A DNA stretch of 64,000 bases from Labedella populi (GCF_004078655.1 NZ_RZNC01000006.1:1-64000), one strand, 5' to 3'; shown: positions 13,998 through 23,179, counted from the first letter of the stretch. Made by a program: numbers and translations. Notes: generated by a model not told the origin, from the letters alone.

Positions 13998-14585
13998 TCA
14001 GCCTCGCGCGGCCATCGTGTCGCGGCCCTCGGCGGCGGGCGTCCAGCGGGTCATGCCGAGGCGCGACGTCTCAGGCCGCTCCGGGATGTCCGTCGGGAGG
14101 ACGAAGGGCTTCCGGACGACCTCGTCGAGCACGACGACGCTCACGACCGTTCGCACCTCCGGCAGCATCGCGATGACACCCGTCGCGAAAGCATGCACAC
14201 CGCCGACATCCGTCGCGCGGATGAGCACCATCGCGTCGTGCTCACCCGTCGTGATCACGCAGTACTCCACGTCGGGCATCGCGACGACCTTCTCACGGAA
14301 GGGTTCCCACGACTGCGGGTGCACCGTCACGAAGACGAGCGCGCAGATCGACAGCCCCGCCTTGGCCGGGTCGACACGAGCGGAGAATCCCGTGATGACG
14401 CCGTCGCGCACGAGCGATTCGACGCGCGTGTAGGCGCTCGCCCGCGAGATGCCGACGAGATCCGCGAGCGCGGCGATCGAGATGCGGCCGTTGTCGCGCA
14501 GCACTGTGAGAATCTTGTAGCTCACCTCGTCGAGTGCCGCATTTCGTCCAGCCGACGCGCCGACTTCCGTTGACTTGCTGGACAT
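13998..14585 (-). CDS. Lrp/AsnC-family transcriptional regulator
   Basis: Regulator of 195 residues with an N-terminal winged helix-turn-helix (LDEVSYKILTVLRDNGRISI, ALADLVGISRASAYTRVESL) and a C-terminal RAM ligand-binding domain (VFVTVHPQSWEPFREKVV, VEYCVITTGEHDAMVLIRA). A tail of about 25 residues follows the RAM domain. The ATG at 14585 was chosen because CGGAGATC is well placed upstream; a longer start exists 34 codons earlier without a clear ribosome site. It is divergent from the peptide-importer operon, so amino-acid-responsive control of that operon is likely, though I could not identify an Lrp box. Confidence 0.87.
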   Translation of the reverse strand: MSSKSTEVGASAGRNAALDEVSYKILTVLRDNGRISIAALADLVGISRASAYTRVESLVRDGVITGFSARVDPAKAGLSICALVFVTVHPQSWEPFREKVVAMPDVEYCVITTGEHDAMVLIRATDVGGVHAFATGVIAMLPEVRTVVSVVVLDEVVRKPFVLPTDIPERPETSRLGMTRWTPAAEGRDTMAARG

Positions 14586-14740
14586 TCTGATCTCCGATCG
14601 GAGTTGCGGCTCTGCTGCGTGCTGAGCACGGATGGAATGGCTGGACAGATCGTCGCCGTCCGTGCCAATCTGATCACGGTCGTCCACAGCAGGACAAGGC
14701 CAGTTCCCGATCTGTCACCCCCTCTTCTCCTGGAGTCCCC

Positions 14741-16327
14741 ATGCACGCTCCGCGCCGTCTCGCACCCATCGCCCTCGGCACCGCTGCACTCTTCCTCCTC
14801 GCCGGCTGCTCCGGAGGCAACTCCGCGAACACCGACGACGCGGAGCAGAGCGGCGGCTCGCTCGTCATCGACACCGCGTTCTCGATCGAGACGACCGACC
14901 CCGGCCACACCTACGACCCGACCGGCAACATGGTCGCGAAGGCCCTCTACGAGACCCTCGTCGACTTCGAGGGCTCCGACGTCACGACGCCCGTCCCCGG
15001 CCTCGCCTCGTGGGAGCAGAACGACGACGCGACCGAGTTCACCTTCACGCTCGAGGACGGCCGCACGTTCTCCGACGGCAGCGAGATCACCGCCGACGAC
15101 GTCGTGTTCTCCCTCCAGCGCATCCAGGGCATGGTCGAGGCGAAGCCGAACTTCCTCCTCACCGGCCTCACCGTCGAGAAGATCGACGACAGCACCGTGT
15201 CGATCACGAGCGAGACCCCGCTCCTCCAGCTCCCCGCGATCCTCGCGAACCCCGCGCTCGGCATCGTGAACGCGGACGTCGTCGAGGAGAACGGCGGCGC
15301 GACCGACGGCTCCGACTCGGCGCAGAGCTACCTCGACGGCGAATCCGCCGGTTCCGGTCCGTTCATCCTCGACACGCTCGACCTCACGTCGCAGGTCGTC
15401 CTCACGAAGAACCCCGAGTACACGGGTGACGAGGAGCCCGCGTACGACCGCGTCGTCATCCGCAACGTCACCGAGAGCGCGACCCAGCTCATCAACCTGC
15501 AGGGCGGCGACACGATGGTCGCCATGGACCTCAACGGTGACCAGGTCGAGGGCCTCGACGACGGCTTCACCGTCGACTCGGTCCCCTCCGGCCAGACGAT
15601 CTTCCTCCTCCTCAACCAGTCGCCCGACGTGGCCGGGGAGCTCGCGAACGTCGACCTCTCCGAGGCGGTGCGCTACGCGCTGGACTACGACGCGCTCCTC
15701 GAGCTGGCCGGTGCGGGCGCGACCCAGGCGACGGGCGTCATCCCCACGGGCTTCGAGGGCGCGCTCGAGGAAGGCGTCACTCAGGACCTCGACCGCGCGA
15801 CGGCCGCTCTCGAGGCGTCCGGCTACGACGGCCAGACCCTCCGCTTGCAGTTCCCGAACGACTACCCCGTCGGCGGTGTGGAGTTCACCCCTCTCGCTGA
15901 GCGCATCCAGGCGCAGCTCGCCGAGATCGGCCTCAACGTCGAACTCGCGCCGGCACCGTTCGCCACCGAGCTCGACGCGTACGTCGGCGGCACCGAGGGC
16001 TTCGGCCTCTGGTTCTGGGGCCCGGACTACGCGGACTCCGCGAACTTCCTCCCCTTCGCGCCGGGACTCAAGGTCGGCCTGCGCGCCGGCTGGGACGCCT
16101 CCGCCAACCCGGAGATCGCGGACCTCGCGGCCGCCGCAGCGAGCGCGACGGACGTCGACGAGCGCACGGAGGACTTCACGGCCTTCGCCGAGGCGATGCA
16201 GGAGTCGGGTCCGTTCGTCCCGCTCATCGTGCCCGGCCGTAACATCGCGACGGCCGACAGCGTGACCGGCGCCGTCTACAACTCGGTGTGGGACGTCGAC
16301 ATCGCCGAGATCACTCCCGCCGGCTGA
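14741..16327 (+). CDS. peptide ABC transporter substrate-binding lipoprotein (family 5)
   Basis: Extracytoplasmic solute-binding protein of 528 residues, DppA/OppA type. The signal sequence ends in the lipobox LAGC (residues about 20-23). Family-5 features include the N-terminal YETLVDFEGSDVTTPVPGLA and WEQNDDATEFTFTLEDGRTFSDGSEITADDVVFSLQR, the latter being the typical family fingerprint, and the late WFWGPDYADSANFLPF. The ribosome site CTCCTGGAG precedes the ATG. It leads a five-gene importer with all components. Substrate is probably a di- or oligopeptide; nickel or glycoside binding cannot be excluded within this family. Confidence 0.92.
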   Translation: MHAPRRLAPIALGTAALFLLAGCSGGNSANTDDAEQSGGSLVIDTAFSIETTDPGHTYDPTGNMVAKALYETLVDFEGSDVTTPVPGLASWEQNDDATEFTFTLEDGRTFSDGSEITADDVVFSLQRIQGMVEAKPNFLLTGLTVEKIDDSTVSITSETPLLQLPAILANPALGIVNADVVEENGGATDGSDSAQSYLDGESAGSGPFILDTLDLTSQVVLTKNPEYTGDEEPAYDRVVIRNVTESATQLINLQGGDTMVAMDLNGDQVEGLDDGFTVDSVPSGQTIFLLLNQSPDVAGELANVDLSEAVRYALDYDALLELAGAGATQATGVIPTGFEGALEEGVTQDLDRATAALEASGYDGQTLRLQFPNDYPVGGVEFTPLAERIQAQLAEIGLNVELAPAPFATELDAYVGGTEGFGLWFWGPDYADSANFLPFAPGLKVGLRAGWDASANPEIADLAAAAASATDVDERTEDFTAFAEAMQESGPFVPLIVPGRNIATADSVTGAVYNSVWDVDIAEITPAG

Positions 16328-16332
16328 GCGGC

Positions 16333-17415
16333 GTGACCACGGGAACCACGAGCCCGGCGCCCGCTCGCGCCGGCGCTCGGAGGTACCGGGCGAGGTCTCC
16401 CCTCGCCCGGTACCTCGTCCGCCGCGCCGGCACGTCGGTCCTCCTGCTCGTCGGCGTCACGATCGTCACCTTCACGCTGACGAACCTCGTACCGGGCGAC
16501 CCGGTCTCGGCGGCTCTCGGTGAGGGCGCCGCTCAGAACCCGGAGACGCGCGAGGCCTTCATCCGCTCCCGCGGGCTCGACCAGCCGTTCGTCGTGCAGT
16601 ACCTCCTCTACATGGGGAACCTCCTGCGCGGTGACCTCGGGACCTCCCTCGTCACGGGTCGCGCCGTCACGACCGACCTCGCGACCGCCGTACCCGCGAC
16701 CGTCGAGATCGCGATCGCCGCGATCGTCGTGAGCCTCGCCGTGAGCATCGTGCTCGGGACACTCGCGGCGTACCGCCGCGGGCTCGTCACCGACCAGGTC
16801 GTACGGGTCGTGACCCTTGTGGGCTTGAGCGTCCCGACGTTCTGGCTCGCCCTCGTGAGCTTCTACATCTTCTTCCTGCAATTGCGGATCGCGCCCGGCT
16901 CTGGCCGGATCTCACCCTCGATCACCCCGCCGCCGCGCGTCACGGGCTTCTACACGATCGACTACCTGCTGAACGGGGACGGCGTCGGCTTCCTCGACGC
17001 GGCCGCCCACCTCGCACTCCCCGTCCTCGTCCTGTCCCTCGTGACGATCGGCCTGCTGACGCGCTTCATCCGCACCTCGGTCCTCGAGGTGCTCGCGAGC
17101 GATTACGTCCGCGCCGCCCGCGCGAAGGGATTGAGCGGAGCGCGCGTCGTCCTCGACTACGTGCTCCGGGGCGCCTCGCTGCCGATCCTCACCGTCGTCG
17201 GTGTCGCATTCGGCGCGCTCCTCTCGGGCACGGTGCTCGTCGAGTCGGTCTTCTCGTGGCCGGGGCTCGGGACGTACGCGTACAACTCGGCCTCGAACCT
17301 CGACCTCCCCGGCATCATGGGCGTCGGCCTCGTCGTCGGGGTCATCTACCTCGTCATCAACTTCGTCGTCGACCTGCTCTACGGTGTCCTCGACCCGAGG
17401 GTGAGGCTCGCATGA
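16333..17415 (+). CDS. peptide ABC transporter permease, DppB type
   Basis: Membrane subunit of 360 residues. The N-terminal segment LVRRAGTSVLLLVGVTIVTFTLTNLVPGDP is the DppB/OppB hallmark ending in PGDP. Further hallmarks are GLDQPFVVQYLLYMGNLLRGDLGTS and the coupling loop YVRAARAKGLSGARVVLDYVLRGA, followed by ESVFSWPGLGTYAYN. The GTG at 16333, 5 nt after the binding-protein stop, is taken as start; a polar stretch of about 25 residues precedes the first helix. It pairs with the DppC-type subunit encoded next, which starts inside its stop region. Confidence 0.92.
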   Translation: MTTGTTSPAPARAGARRYRARSPLARYLVRRAGTSVLLLVGVTIVTFTLTNLVPGDPVSAALGEGAAQNPETREAFIRSRGLDQPFVVQYLLYMGNLLRGDLGTSLVTGRAVTTDLATAVPATVEIAIAAIVVSLAVSIVLGTLAAYRRGLVTDQVVRVVTLVGLSVPTFWLALVSFYIFFLQLRIAPGSGRISPSITPPPRVTGFYTIDYLLNGDGVGFLDAAAHLALPVLVLSLVTIGLLTRFIRTSVLEVLASDYVRAARAKGLSGARVVLDYVLRGASLPILTVVGVAFGALLSGTVLVESVFSWPGLGTYAYNSASNLDLPGIMGVGLVVGVIYLVINFVVDLLYGVLDPRVRLA

Positions 17416-18335
17416 GCACCGATAACCGAACCGACGCGCTCGCCTCCGCGGGCCGGCGCACGCGGCTGCGCTGGCCGCGCGCATGGCGTTCCCCGCTCGG
17501 GATCGTGGGCGCCGTCATCGCGATCGCCTGGGTGATCGTCGCCTTCACAGCGTCCTGGTGGGTGCCGTTCGAGCCGAACGCGCAGGTCCTGCCGCGACTC
17601 CAGGAGCCGGGTGTCGACACACTGCTCGGCACCGACGGCACCGGTCGCGACATCTTCTCGCGGCTCATGACGGGCGCGACCGTGACGATCCCACTCGCCC
17701 TCATGCTCGTCGTCGCCGCCATGGTCATCGGCACCGTCGTCGGTGCCGTCGCCGGCTATTTCGGCCGTTGGGTCGACGAGACGCTCATGCGCATCACGGA
17801 CCTCGTGATGGCCTTCCCGACGGTCATCCTCGCGATGGTCATCGCGGCGTCCCTCGGGCCGTCGCTCTTCAACGCGGTCATCGCGGCGATCGTCGTCTCC
17901 TGGCCGCAGTACGCCCGTGTCACCCGCAGTCTCGTGCTCGGACTGCGTGGTCAGAACTACGTCATCGCGGGTCGCCTGCTCGGTCGCTCGCCGCTCACGA
18001 GCCTGACCGTCGACATTCTCCCGAACATCGTCGGGCCGATGCTCGTGCTCGCGACCCTCGACATCGGCGCGGCCATCCTGCTGCTGTCCGGGCTGTCGTT
18101 CCTCGGCCTCGGGGCCCAGCCGCCCACCGCGGAGTGGGGATCGATGATCTCGTGGGCGATCCAGAACTTCGACGCGTGGTGGCTCGGCGTCTTCCCGGGA
18201 CTCGCGATTCTCACGGTCGTTGCGGCCTTCAACTTCCTCGGTGACGCGCTCCGCGACATCCTCGACCCCACCGGCGAGGTGGCGCACGAGAACCAGGCCG
18301 ACCGGGCCGCATCGGCGACGGGGGCGGCGGCATGA
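17412..18335 (+). CDS. peptide ABC transporter permease, DppC type
   Basis: Second membrane subunit, 307 residues. Signatures are the early LLGTDGTGRDIFSRLMTGATVTI, the helix region MRITDLVMAFPTVILAMVIAASLGPS, the coupling loop YVIAGRLLGRSPLTSLTVDILPN and the end SFLGLGAQPPTAEWGSMIS, all standard for DppC/OppC. The ATG start overlaps the DppB-type stop by 4 nt and its own stop overlaps the first ATPase gene, so the five genes are one transcription unit with coupled translation. Confidence 0.92.
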   Translation: MSTDNRTDALASAGRRTRLRWPRAWRSPLGIVGAVIAIAWVIVAFTASWWVPFEPNAQVLPRLQEPGVDTLLGTDGTGRDIFSRLMTGATVTIPLALMLVVAAMVIGTVVGAVAGYFGRWVDETLMRITDLVMAFPTVILAMVIAASLGPSLFNAVIAAIVVSWPQYARVTRSLVLGLRGQNYVIAGRLLGRSPLTSLTVDILPNIVGPMLVLATLDIGAAILLLSGLSFLGLGAQPPTAEWGSMISWAIQNFDAWWLGVFPGLAILTVVAAFNFLGDALRDILDPTGEVAHENQADRAASATGAAA

Positions 18336-19120
18336 GCGACATCCTCACGATCGATGACCTCACCGTCGACATCGGACGCCCGCTCGTGAAGGGCGTCTCC
18401 CTCGAGCTTCACCCCGGCCGCATCCAGGGCCTCGCGGGCGAGTCCGGGTCCGGCAAGACGCTCACGTCGCTCGCCGTGCTGGGGCTCCTGCCCCGGAACG
18501 CACGCACGGGCGGCTCGATCCGCCTCGGCGACACCGAGATCCTCGGCTTGCGTCGTCGCGAACTCAACCGCATTCGTGGCCGCCGTATCGCGATGGTGTT
18601 CCAGGACCCCTCGTCCTCCCTGCACCCGCAGCTCACCGTCGGCCACCAGCTCACGGACCACATCCGCACGCACCTGGGGCTCGGCCGGGCGGCCGCGCGC
18701 GACCGCGCCGCCGAGCTGCTCGAGCGCGTCAACGTGCCGAGCGCGTCGGACGCGCTCGGCCGCTACCCCCACCAGTTCTCGGGAGGTCAGCGCCAGCGGA
18801 TCGCGATCGCGATCGCGCTCGCGTGCGATCCCGACGTCCTCCTCGCCGACGAGCCCACGACGGCCCTCGACGTGACCGTTCAGGCCGGGATCCTGCAGCT
18901 CGTCCGCGACCTCGCGACGGAACGGAACCTCGCCGTGCTCCTCGTCACTCACGACCTCGGTGTCATGAGCGCCGTCGCCGACGACGTCGCCGTCATGCGC
19001 GACGGTCGCGTCGTCGAGGCCGCCGATCGTGAGACGCTCTTCGCGTCGCCGCAGCACGAGTACACTCGCGGACTGCTCGCCGCGCTTCCCGGATCACGTT
19101 TCGAAGGAGGCGGCGCATGA
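18332..19120 (+). CDS. peptide ABC transporter ATPase, DppD type (short form)
   Basis: Cytoplasmic ATPase of 262 residues. Walker A is GESGSGKT (near residue 35), the signature is SGGQRQRIAIAIALA, Walker B VLLADEPTTALD, and the switch histidine lies in LLVTHDLG. At 262 residues it lacks most of the C-terminal extension found in typical DppD/OppD of about 320-330 residues, ending soon after EYTRGLLAALPGS. It works as a heterodimer with the next gene's product on the DppB/DppC-type membrane pair. Confidence 0.91.
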   Translation: MSDILTIDDLTVDIGRPLVKGVSLELHPGRIQGLAGESGSGKTLTSLAVLGLLPRNARTGGSIRLGDTEILGLRRRELNRIRGRRIAMVFQDPSSSLHPQLTVGHQLTDHIRTHLGLGRAAARDRAAELLERVNVPSASDALGRYPHQFSGGQRQRIAIAIALACDPDVLLADEPTTALDVTVQAGILQLVRDLATERNLAVLLVTHDLGVMSAVADDVAVMRDGRVVEAADRETLFASPQHEYTRGLLAALPGSRFEGGGA

Positions 19121-19956
19121 GCGACCGGATCGTCCTCGACGCCCACGACCTCGTGGTGCGCTACCCGGGCTCGCCGCCCGTCGTCGCCGTCGACGGCGTC
19201 TCCCTCCGCATCTCCGCGGGCGAGACCGTCGCCCTCGTGGGCGAGAGCGGCAGCGGCAAGTCGAGCGTCGCGCGCGCCGTCGCAGGCATCGACCGCCCGG
19301 CCGAGGGCGAGGTGCGTTTCGACGGCGGCGCGGTCACGGCGCTCGGGATCCGTCGGCGCGCGCGCGAACTCACCGCGATCCAGATGGTGTTCCAGGACCC
19401 GTCGACGTCGCTCAACCCCCGCCGCCGCGTCGGCGATCAGGTGTCGGACGGCATCACCGCGGCGCGAGCGCGAGGCCTCGAGGGCTCGCGCCCGGAGGAG
19501 TGGTTCGAGCGCGTCGGCCTCGACACCGCGGCAGTCTCGCGCTTCCCCCATCAGTTCTCGGGCGGTCAGAAGCAGCGCATCGCGATCGCTCGGGCGCTCG
19601 CCGCGCGGCCGCACCTCCTCGTCGCGGACGAGCCCATCTCGGCTCTCGACGCGTCGACGCAGACGAGCGTCGCCGCGCTCATGCGCGACCTCGTCTCCGA
19701 GCTCGGCGCCGGAATGCTCTTCATCTCCCATGACCTCGCGGTCGTGCAGCGGATCGCCGACCGGACGCTCGTGATGTACGGCGGTCGCGTCATGGAGTCC
19801 GGCGACACGGCCGCGATCTGGGCGGCGCCGCGCCACCCCTACACGCGCGCGCTGCTCGGGGCGATCCCGAAGCCCGACGGTGCCGGTCGCGTTCCGGTGT
19901 CGCCGACGGCCGCGGAACGCGCCACCTGGACGGACGTCCCGCCCGTCGAGGACTGA
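19117..19956 (+). CDS. peptide ABC transporter ATPase, DppF type
   Basis: Second ATPase, 279 residues. Walker A GESGSGKSS, the Q-loop region QMVFQDPSTSLNPRRRVGDQ, signature SGGQKQRIAIARALA, Walker B LLVADEPISALDAS and switch LFISHDLAVV are all intact. The family-typical C-terminal part HPYTRALLGAIPKPD is present. ATG overlaps the stop of the DppD-type gene. It is last in the operon and converges with the DoxX-like gene 8 nt away, with no clear terminator hairpin in the gap. Confidence 0.92.
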   Translation: MSDRIVLDAHDLVVRYPGSPPVVAVDGVSLRISAGETVALVGESGSGKSSVARAVAGIDRPAEGEVRFDGGAVTALGIRRRARELTAIQMVFQDPSTSLNPRRRVGDQVSDGITAARARGLEGSRPEEWFERVGLDTAAVSRFPHQFSGGQKQRIAIARALAARPHLLVADEPISALDASTQTSVAALMRDLVSELGAGMLFISHDLAVVQRIADRTLVMYGGRVMESGDTAAIWAAPRHPYTRALLGAIPKPDGAGRVPVSPTAAERATWTDVPPVED

Positions 19957-19964
19957 GTCCTGCT

Positions 19965-20417
19965 TCAGCGGCGGGCGCGGAACCAGCGCCAGGCTCCCGT
20001 CGACCACAGCGCCCAGAGGATGAGCAAGGGCTGGAACGGCAACCGGGCGAGCCGGGCCGCGTCCGTGTCGAGTCCGAAGCCGTCGACCTTGTTGACGTAC
20101 TGGGCGATGTTGCCGGGGAAGATCGCGACGAAGAATGCCGCGACGATCCAGCCGACGAGCGGTCGCTTGCGCTTCACGGCCAGGAGGGCCGCACCGAGCG
20201 CGACCTCGACGACACCGGAGGCGAGAACCGTCACGTCCTTCGGCAGCGGCACGAAGTCGGGCACCTGCGCCGTGAACTCCTCCCGCGCGAACGTGAGGTG
20301 ACTGCTGCCCGCGAAGGCGAGGAACGAGCCGAGCGCGATCCGCCCGATCCTCCGCCGCGTGCGCGACCCCCTCGAGATCTCGGCCGTCGGTCCGCCGCTG
20401 TTCCTCCGTGCGCTCAT
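19965..20417 (-). CDS. DoxX-like small membrane protein
   Basis: Protein of 150 residues with four predicted membrane segments: IGRIALGSFLAFAGSSHLTF, VTVLASGVVEVALGAALLAV, LVGWIVAAFFVAIFPGNIAQY and a last segment around FQPLLILWALWSTGAW. The FAGSSHLTFAREEFTAQVPDFVP part and the FPGNIAQYVN motif are typical of the DoxX-like (COG4270) group. ATG at 20417 is chosen for GGAGG 5 nt upstream; a -10-like TAGGCT lies on the minus strand at 20440-20435. Precise role unknown; relatives are linked to redox or thiol homeostasis. Confidence 0.78.
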   Translation of the reverse strand: MSARRNSGGPTAEISRGSRTRRRIGRIALGSFLAFAGSSHLTFAREEFTAQVPDFVPLPKDVTVLASGVVEVALGAALLAVKRKRPLVGWIVAAFFVAIFPGNIAQYVNKVDGFGLDTDAARLARLPFQPLLILWALWSTGAWRWFRARR

Positions 20418-20580
20418 GTGCACCTCCGCAGGTCAGCCTAGGTCGGTCGGATCACCGACCTTGCACTCGGTCGGAGTGAGGACCCGGACCGCTGCGGCGT
20501 CGTGCCTCGGAGTGGGGCAAGCGGCGTTCTTCGGCTGCTGACACAGTGTGATTGTTTGCTCATTGAGGGATGGGGATCAC

Positions 20581-21891
20581 GTGAAACGTCTTGCTGTTGC
20601 TTTCATCGCCGCCCTGATGGCGGTCACGATAGTGAATCCGGCAGGGCTTGCGCAGGCCGCGTCGATCTATGACCCCGCGGCGGTTTCCAGTCTCCGCAAC
20701 ATGGTGAACGCCATGACGTATCACAACCTTCTCGGGAAGTCCACGTACGAGGGAGTGAGCCAGGCGGAACTCAAGAAACAGGGCTGGTCGCCCGCTCCCA
20801 ACGTGGCGTACGAGATCTGGATCGAAGGCAGCGGGCAGAGCTATCGGGCCACCGCCCAAGACACCCGCAACGGCACGCTCTACTCGTACTCCACCAGTGG
20901 ATCGTTCAACGGCCGCAACGCCGGCTCCGTCGGTGCCGCCGCCCCGCAGCCCGGCTACGCGCCCACCTCAGCCGTTTTCATCGTCAACGACCTGAACTCG
21001 AGTCTCGATGCCGAGGCGCTTGCGCTCGCTCTGGCGGGCGTGCCGCTCGAGAAGATCTGCGAGTCGACGGTTTTCCAGCCCGGCACCCACAACGCCGGTT
21101 CGAGCGTCACCGATCAGACTCTCGCGTGCCAGGCCGCCGCTTCCGCTTCCGGGGCCACCACTCGATCGGTCATCCTCGCGATTCGGACCGCCGGCGGGGC
21201 GGCGCAACTCGCGATGATCGCCGCGCACTTCGTCGGCGCCGGAACCACACCTGCTTCCACCCCGTCGTGGGTCGACGGCACCGGCCGAGGCCCGAGCTCC
21301 GCGCCGGCCGTGCCCGGATCCCTCCCCTCGTTGTGGCGATTGCCGAAGTCAGCGGCCCAGTTCGCCACGGCCAACGGAGTGTCCGACGAGATCGCGCGGA
21401 CGGTCCTCAAGCAGTGCTATGCGTTGGTCGCGTATGCCGGCACCTACGGCGACCCCCACCGCACATGCCGCGACCTCCCCATCTTCTCCTCCGGCCAGTC
21501 GGACGTGCCCGAAGCGACCAACCACGATCTCGAAGCACTTCAGCGGGTGCCCGGGTGGGTGCAACTCGACTATCGGCCGTCCGGGGAGAACCCGTCTCGT
21601 TCGGGGTGGTACGAGAATGACCCTCGTTGCGAGGGCGTGCCCGGTTCCGGGCTCAACTGTGACGAGTACCCCTTCTACGCGAGCGTGCAGGGCGGCGGGT
21701 ACGCCGTTCCTGCGCCGAGTCTCAAAGCCATCGACGGAGCTCAGAACCAGTACCAAGGAACGGTGTACTACTCGTTCCTTCGAGCGTGCGGTCTCACGTC
21801 GAAGCCGGTGGGGGAGCGGCAGTTCCTTGCCATCCCCCTGCCGCCGACCGCGACGCCCCTGCCGTCTCTTGCGTTGTGCAATGGGAAGTGA
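20581..21891 (+). CDS. exported NucA/NucB-type deoxyribonuclease, candidate toxin
   Basis: Protein of 436 residues starting at a GTG with GGGGA upstream. A Sec signal peptide (RLAVAFIAALMAVTIVNPAGLA) ends at AQA/AS. The middle has no family I recognise. The C-terminal 130 residues match the NucA/NucB nuclease layout: EATNHDLEAL, then LDYRPSGEN, then the core NCDEYPFYASVQGG and AQNQYQG. In NucB relatives the (R/C)DE(Y/W)P motif and the later Asn-rich motif form the active site, so Asp and Glu of CDEYP are the likely catalytic residues. Three nucleotides later comes a SUKH immunity-type gene, which argues for a toxin rather than a scavenging nuclease. Codon third positions are visibly less GC-rich than in the flanks, suggesting transfer. 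Confidence 0.72.
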   Translation: MKRLAVAFIAALMAVTIVNPAGLAQAASIYDPAAVSSLRNMVNAMTYHNLLGKSTYEGVSQAELKKQGWSPAPNVAYEIWIEGSGQSYRATAQDTRNGTLYSYSTSGSFNGRNAGSVGAAAPQPGYAPTSAVFIVNDLNSSLDAEALALALAGVPLEKICESTVFQPGTHNAGSSVTDQTLACQAAASASGATTRSVILAIRTAGGAAQLAMIAAHFVGAGTTPASTPSWVDGTGRGPSSAPAVPGSLPSLWRLPKSAAQFATANGVSDEIARTVLKQCYALVAYAGTYGDPHRTCRDLPIFSSGQSDVPEATNHDLEALQRVPGWVQLDYRPSGENPSRSGWYENDPRCEGVPGSGLNCDEYPFYASVQGGGYAVPAPSLKAIDGAQNQYQGTVYYSFLRACGLTSKPVGERQFLAIPLPPTATPLPSLALCNGK

Positions 21892-21894
21892 GAC

Positions 21895-22470
21895 GTGGCC
21901 TACGACGACGTCTCCGCCCTTCTCGAGCAGTACGAGCAGCTCGCACGAGCCCGAGGTTCCGTCGCGATCGACTATCTGCGGCCCGGCCTCACGGTTGCGG
22001 AGATCACTGAGATAGAGGAACGATACGGGTTCCCCCTCAGTGATGACGTCAAAGCGGTATGGATGTGGCACAACGGAATGGGCCCCCGTCCTTCTCGTGA
22101 TACTCCTGTCACCATCGGGTCCGGCTGGGATTTCCGAGAGCTCAGCGAGTCGATCGAGTACGCGCAGATGATCCTCGATATGAGGAACGAGGGCGACGGC
22201 GATCGCTACGTCGAGAGTCGATGGGTGACGTTCAACCGCGGGTCGAGGAGCGACGTCATCGAGACCAGCAACATCCAGCTGCCCGACTCCTCTGTGCTCC
22301 TCTCGGACATGACATCCTCCGTTCTCAACTTCCCGATCGTGACTGTGGCGGAAAAGATCCGCTGGTACATCTGGGCGATCGAGAACGGCGTATGGTTCGT
22401 CGACGACACCGGTACATGGCGTTCGAGGCACGAGCTCTACCCGAAGAACGGGATGAGACACCTGATCTGA
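21895..22470 (+). CDS. SMI1/KNR4 (SUKH) family immunity-like protein
   Basis: Cytoplasmic protein of 191 residues with the SUKH fold pattern: LRPGLTVAEITEIEERYGFPLSDDVKAVWMWHNG near residues 28-62, including the typical hydrophobic-then-acidic IxxxExxxGxxLPxxxxxxWxxxNG spacing, and later VTFNRGSRSDVIE. SUKH proteins commonly neutralise nuclease toxins in polymorphic toxin systems. GTG start 3 nt after the nuclease stop, with GGGAAG inside the end of that gene as ribosome site, so the two are co-translated. It converges with the GntR gene. Confidence 0.8.
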   Translation: MAYDDVSALLEQYEQLARARGSVAIDYLRPGLTVAEITEIEERYGFPLSDDVKAVWMWHNGMGPRPSRDTPVTIGSGWDFRELSESIEYAQMILDMRNEGDGDRYVESRWVTFNRGSRSDVIETSNIQLPDSSVLLSDMTSSVLNFPIVTVAEKIRWYIWAIENGVWFVDDTGTWRSRHELYPKNGMRHLI

Positions 22471-22504
22471 GGCAGAGGTTGTCTCTCGCTCGTTACCGCC
22501 GGCG

Positions 22505-23179
22505 TCAGGACCCGTCGCGGTCGCGACGGGCGTAGGCCGCGAGGAGTGTGCGCTCCGACTGGATCAGGTACGCGTCGAGCTCGTCCGCCGCGTCGTCGGA
22601 GCGGCCGTCCTGGTGCGCGCGCAGGACGCTCGCGTTGCGGTCGACGTAGGGCGCGTGCAGGTACTCGGGGTCGTCGATGATGCCGAACGCGAGCCGCAGC
22701 TCGGCGGAGATGTTCGCGTAGATCCGGTCGAGCCGCGCGCTGTCCGCGAGTGAGACGATCGCGCGGTGGAACTCCATGTTCGCGGTGCCGACGGCGGCCC
22801 ACTCGCCCGCGTCGCGCGCCGCGAGCGCCGCCTCGACCGCGGCGACGAGCGCTCGACCGGCGGGGTGCCTCGGCGGAGCGCCCCGCAGCGCTTGCCCCTC
22901 GATCATGCGGCGGACGCGGTAGATGTCGATGATCGACGCGAGCGACGGCACCGCGACGATGACCCCGGCGTGCGGGCGACGCACGAGCAGGCCCTCTTGC
23001 GTCAGCATGCGGAACGCCTCGCGCAGGGTGTTCCGCGACACCCCGAGCGCATCACCGAGCGCCTGCTCCGACAACCGCGACCCGGGGGTGAAGGTTCCCG
23101 AGATGATCGACGACCGGATGTCGGCCGCGGCTTTCTCCGCGCGGTCAAGCACTTCGTCGTCGTCGGGAGGCTGCGTCAC
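22505..23179 (-). CDS. GntR-family (FadR subgroup) regulator, probable controller of the pxp operon
   Basis: Regulator of 224 residues. The winged helix covers IRSSIISGTFTPGSRLSEQAL, GDALGVSRNTLREAFRML and TQEGLLVRRPHAGVIVAV. The all-helical FCD effector domain follows (FHRAIVSLADSARLDRIYANI and the metal-binding style HxxxRxxx, then RAHQDGRSDDAADELDAYL). The GTG at 23179 stands 6 nt after TAGGCT on the minus strand, suggesting a leaderless message. It is divergent from the Nramp/PxpABC operon, and KipR-like regulators beside oxoprolinase genes are known, so that operon is its probable target. Confidence 0.85.
   Translation of the reverse strand: MTQPPDDDEVLDRAEKAAADIRSSIISGTFTPGSRLSEQALGDALGVSRNTLREAFRMLTQEGLLVRRPHAGVIVAVPSLASIIDIYRVRRMIEGQALRGAPPRHPAGRALVAAVEAALAARDAGEWAAVGTANMEFHRAIVSLADSARLDRIYANISAELRLAFGIIDDPEYLHAPYVDRNASVLRAHQDGRSDDAADELDAYLIQSERTLLAAYARRDRDGS

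Noticed and set aside
13981-13999. Hairpin between the small gene at 13622 and the Lrp-type gene
   Set aside because: Only GACGG/CCGTC can pair, around a 9-nt loop; too weak to call a terminator.
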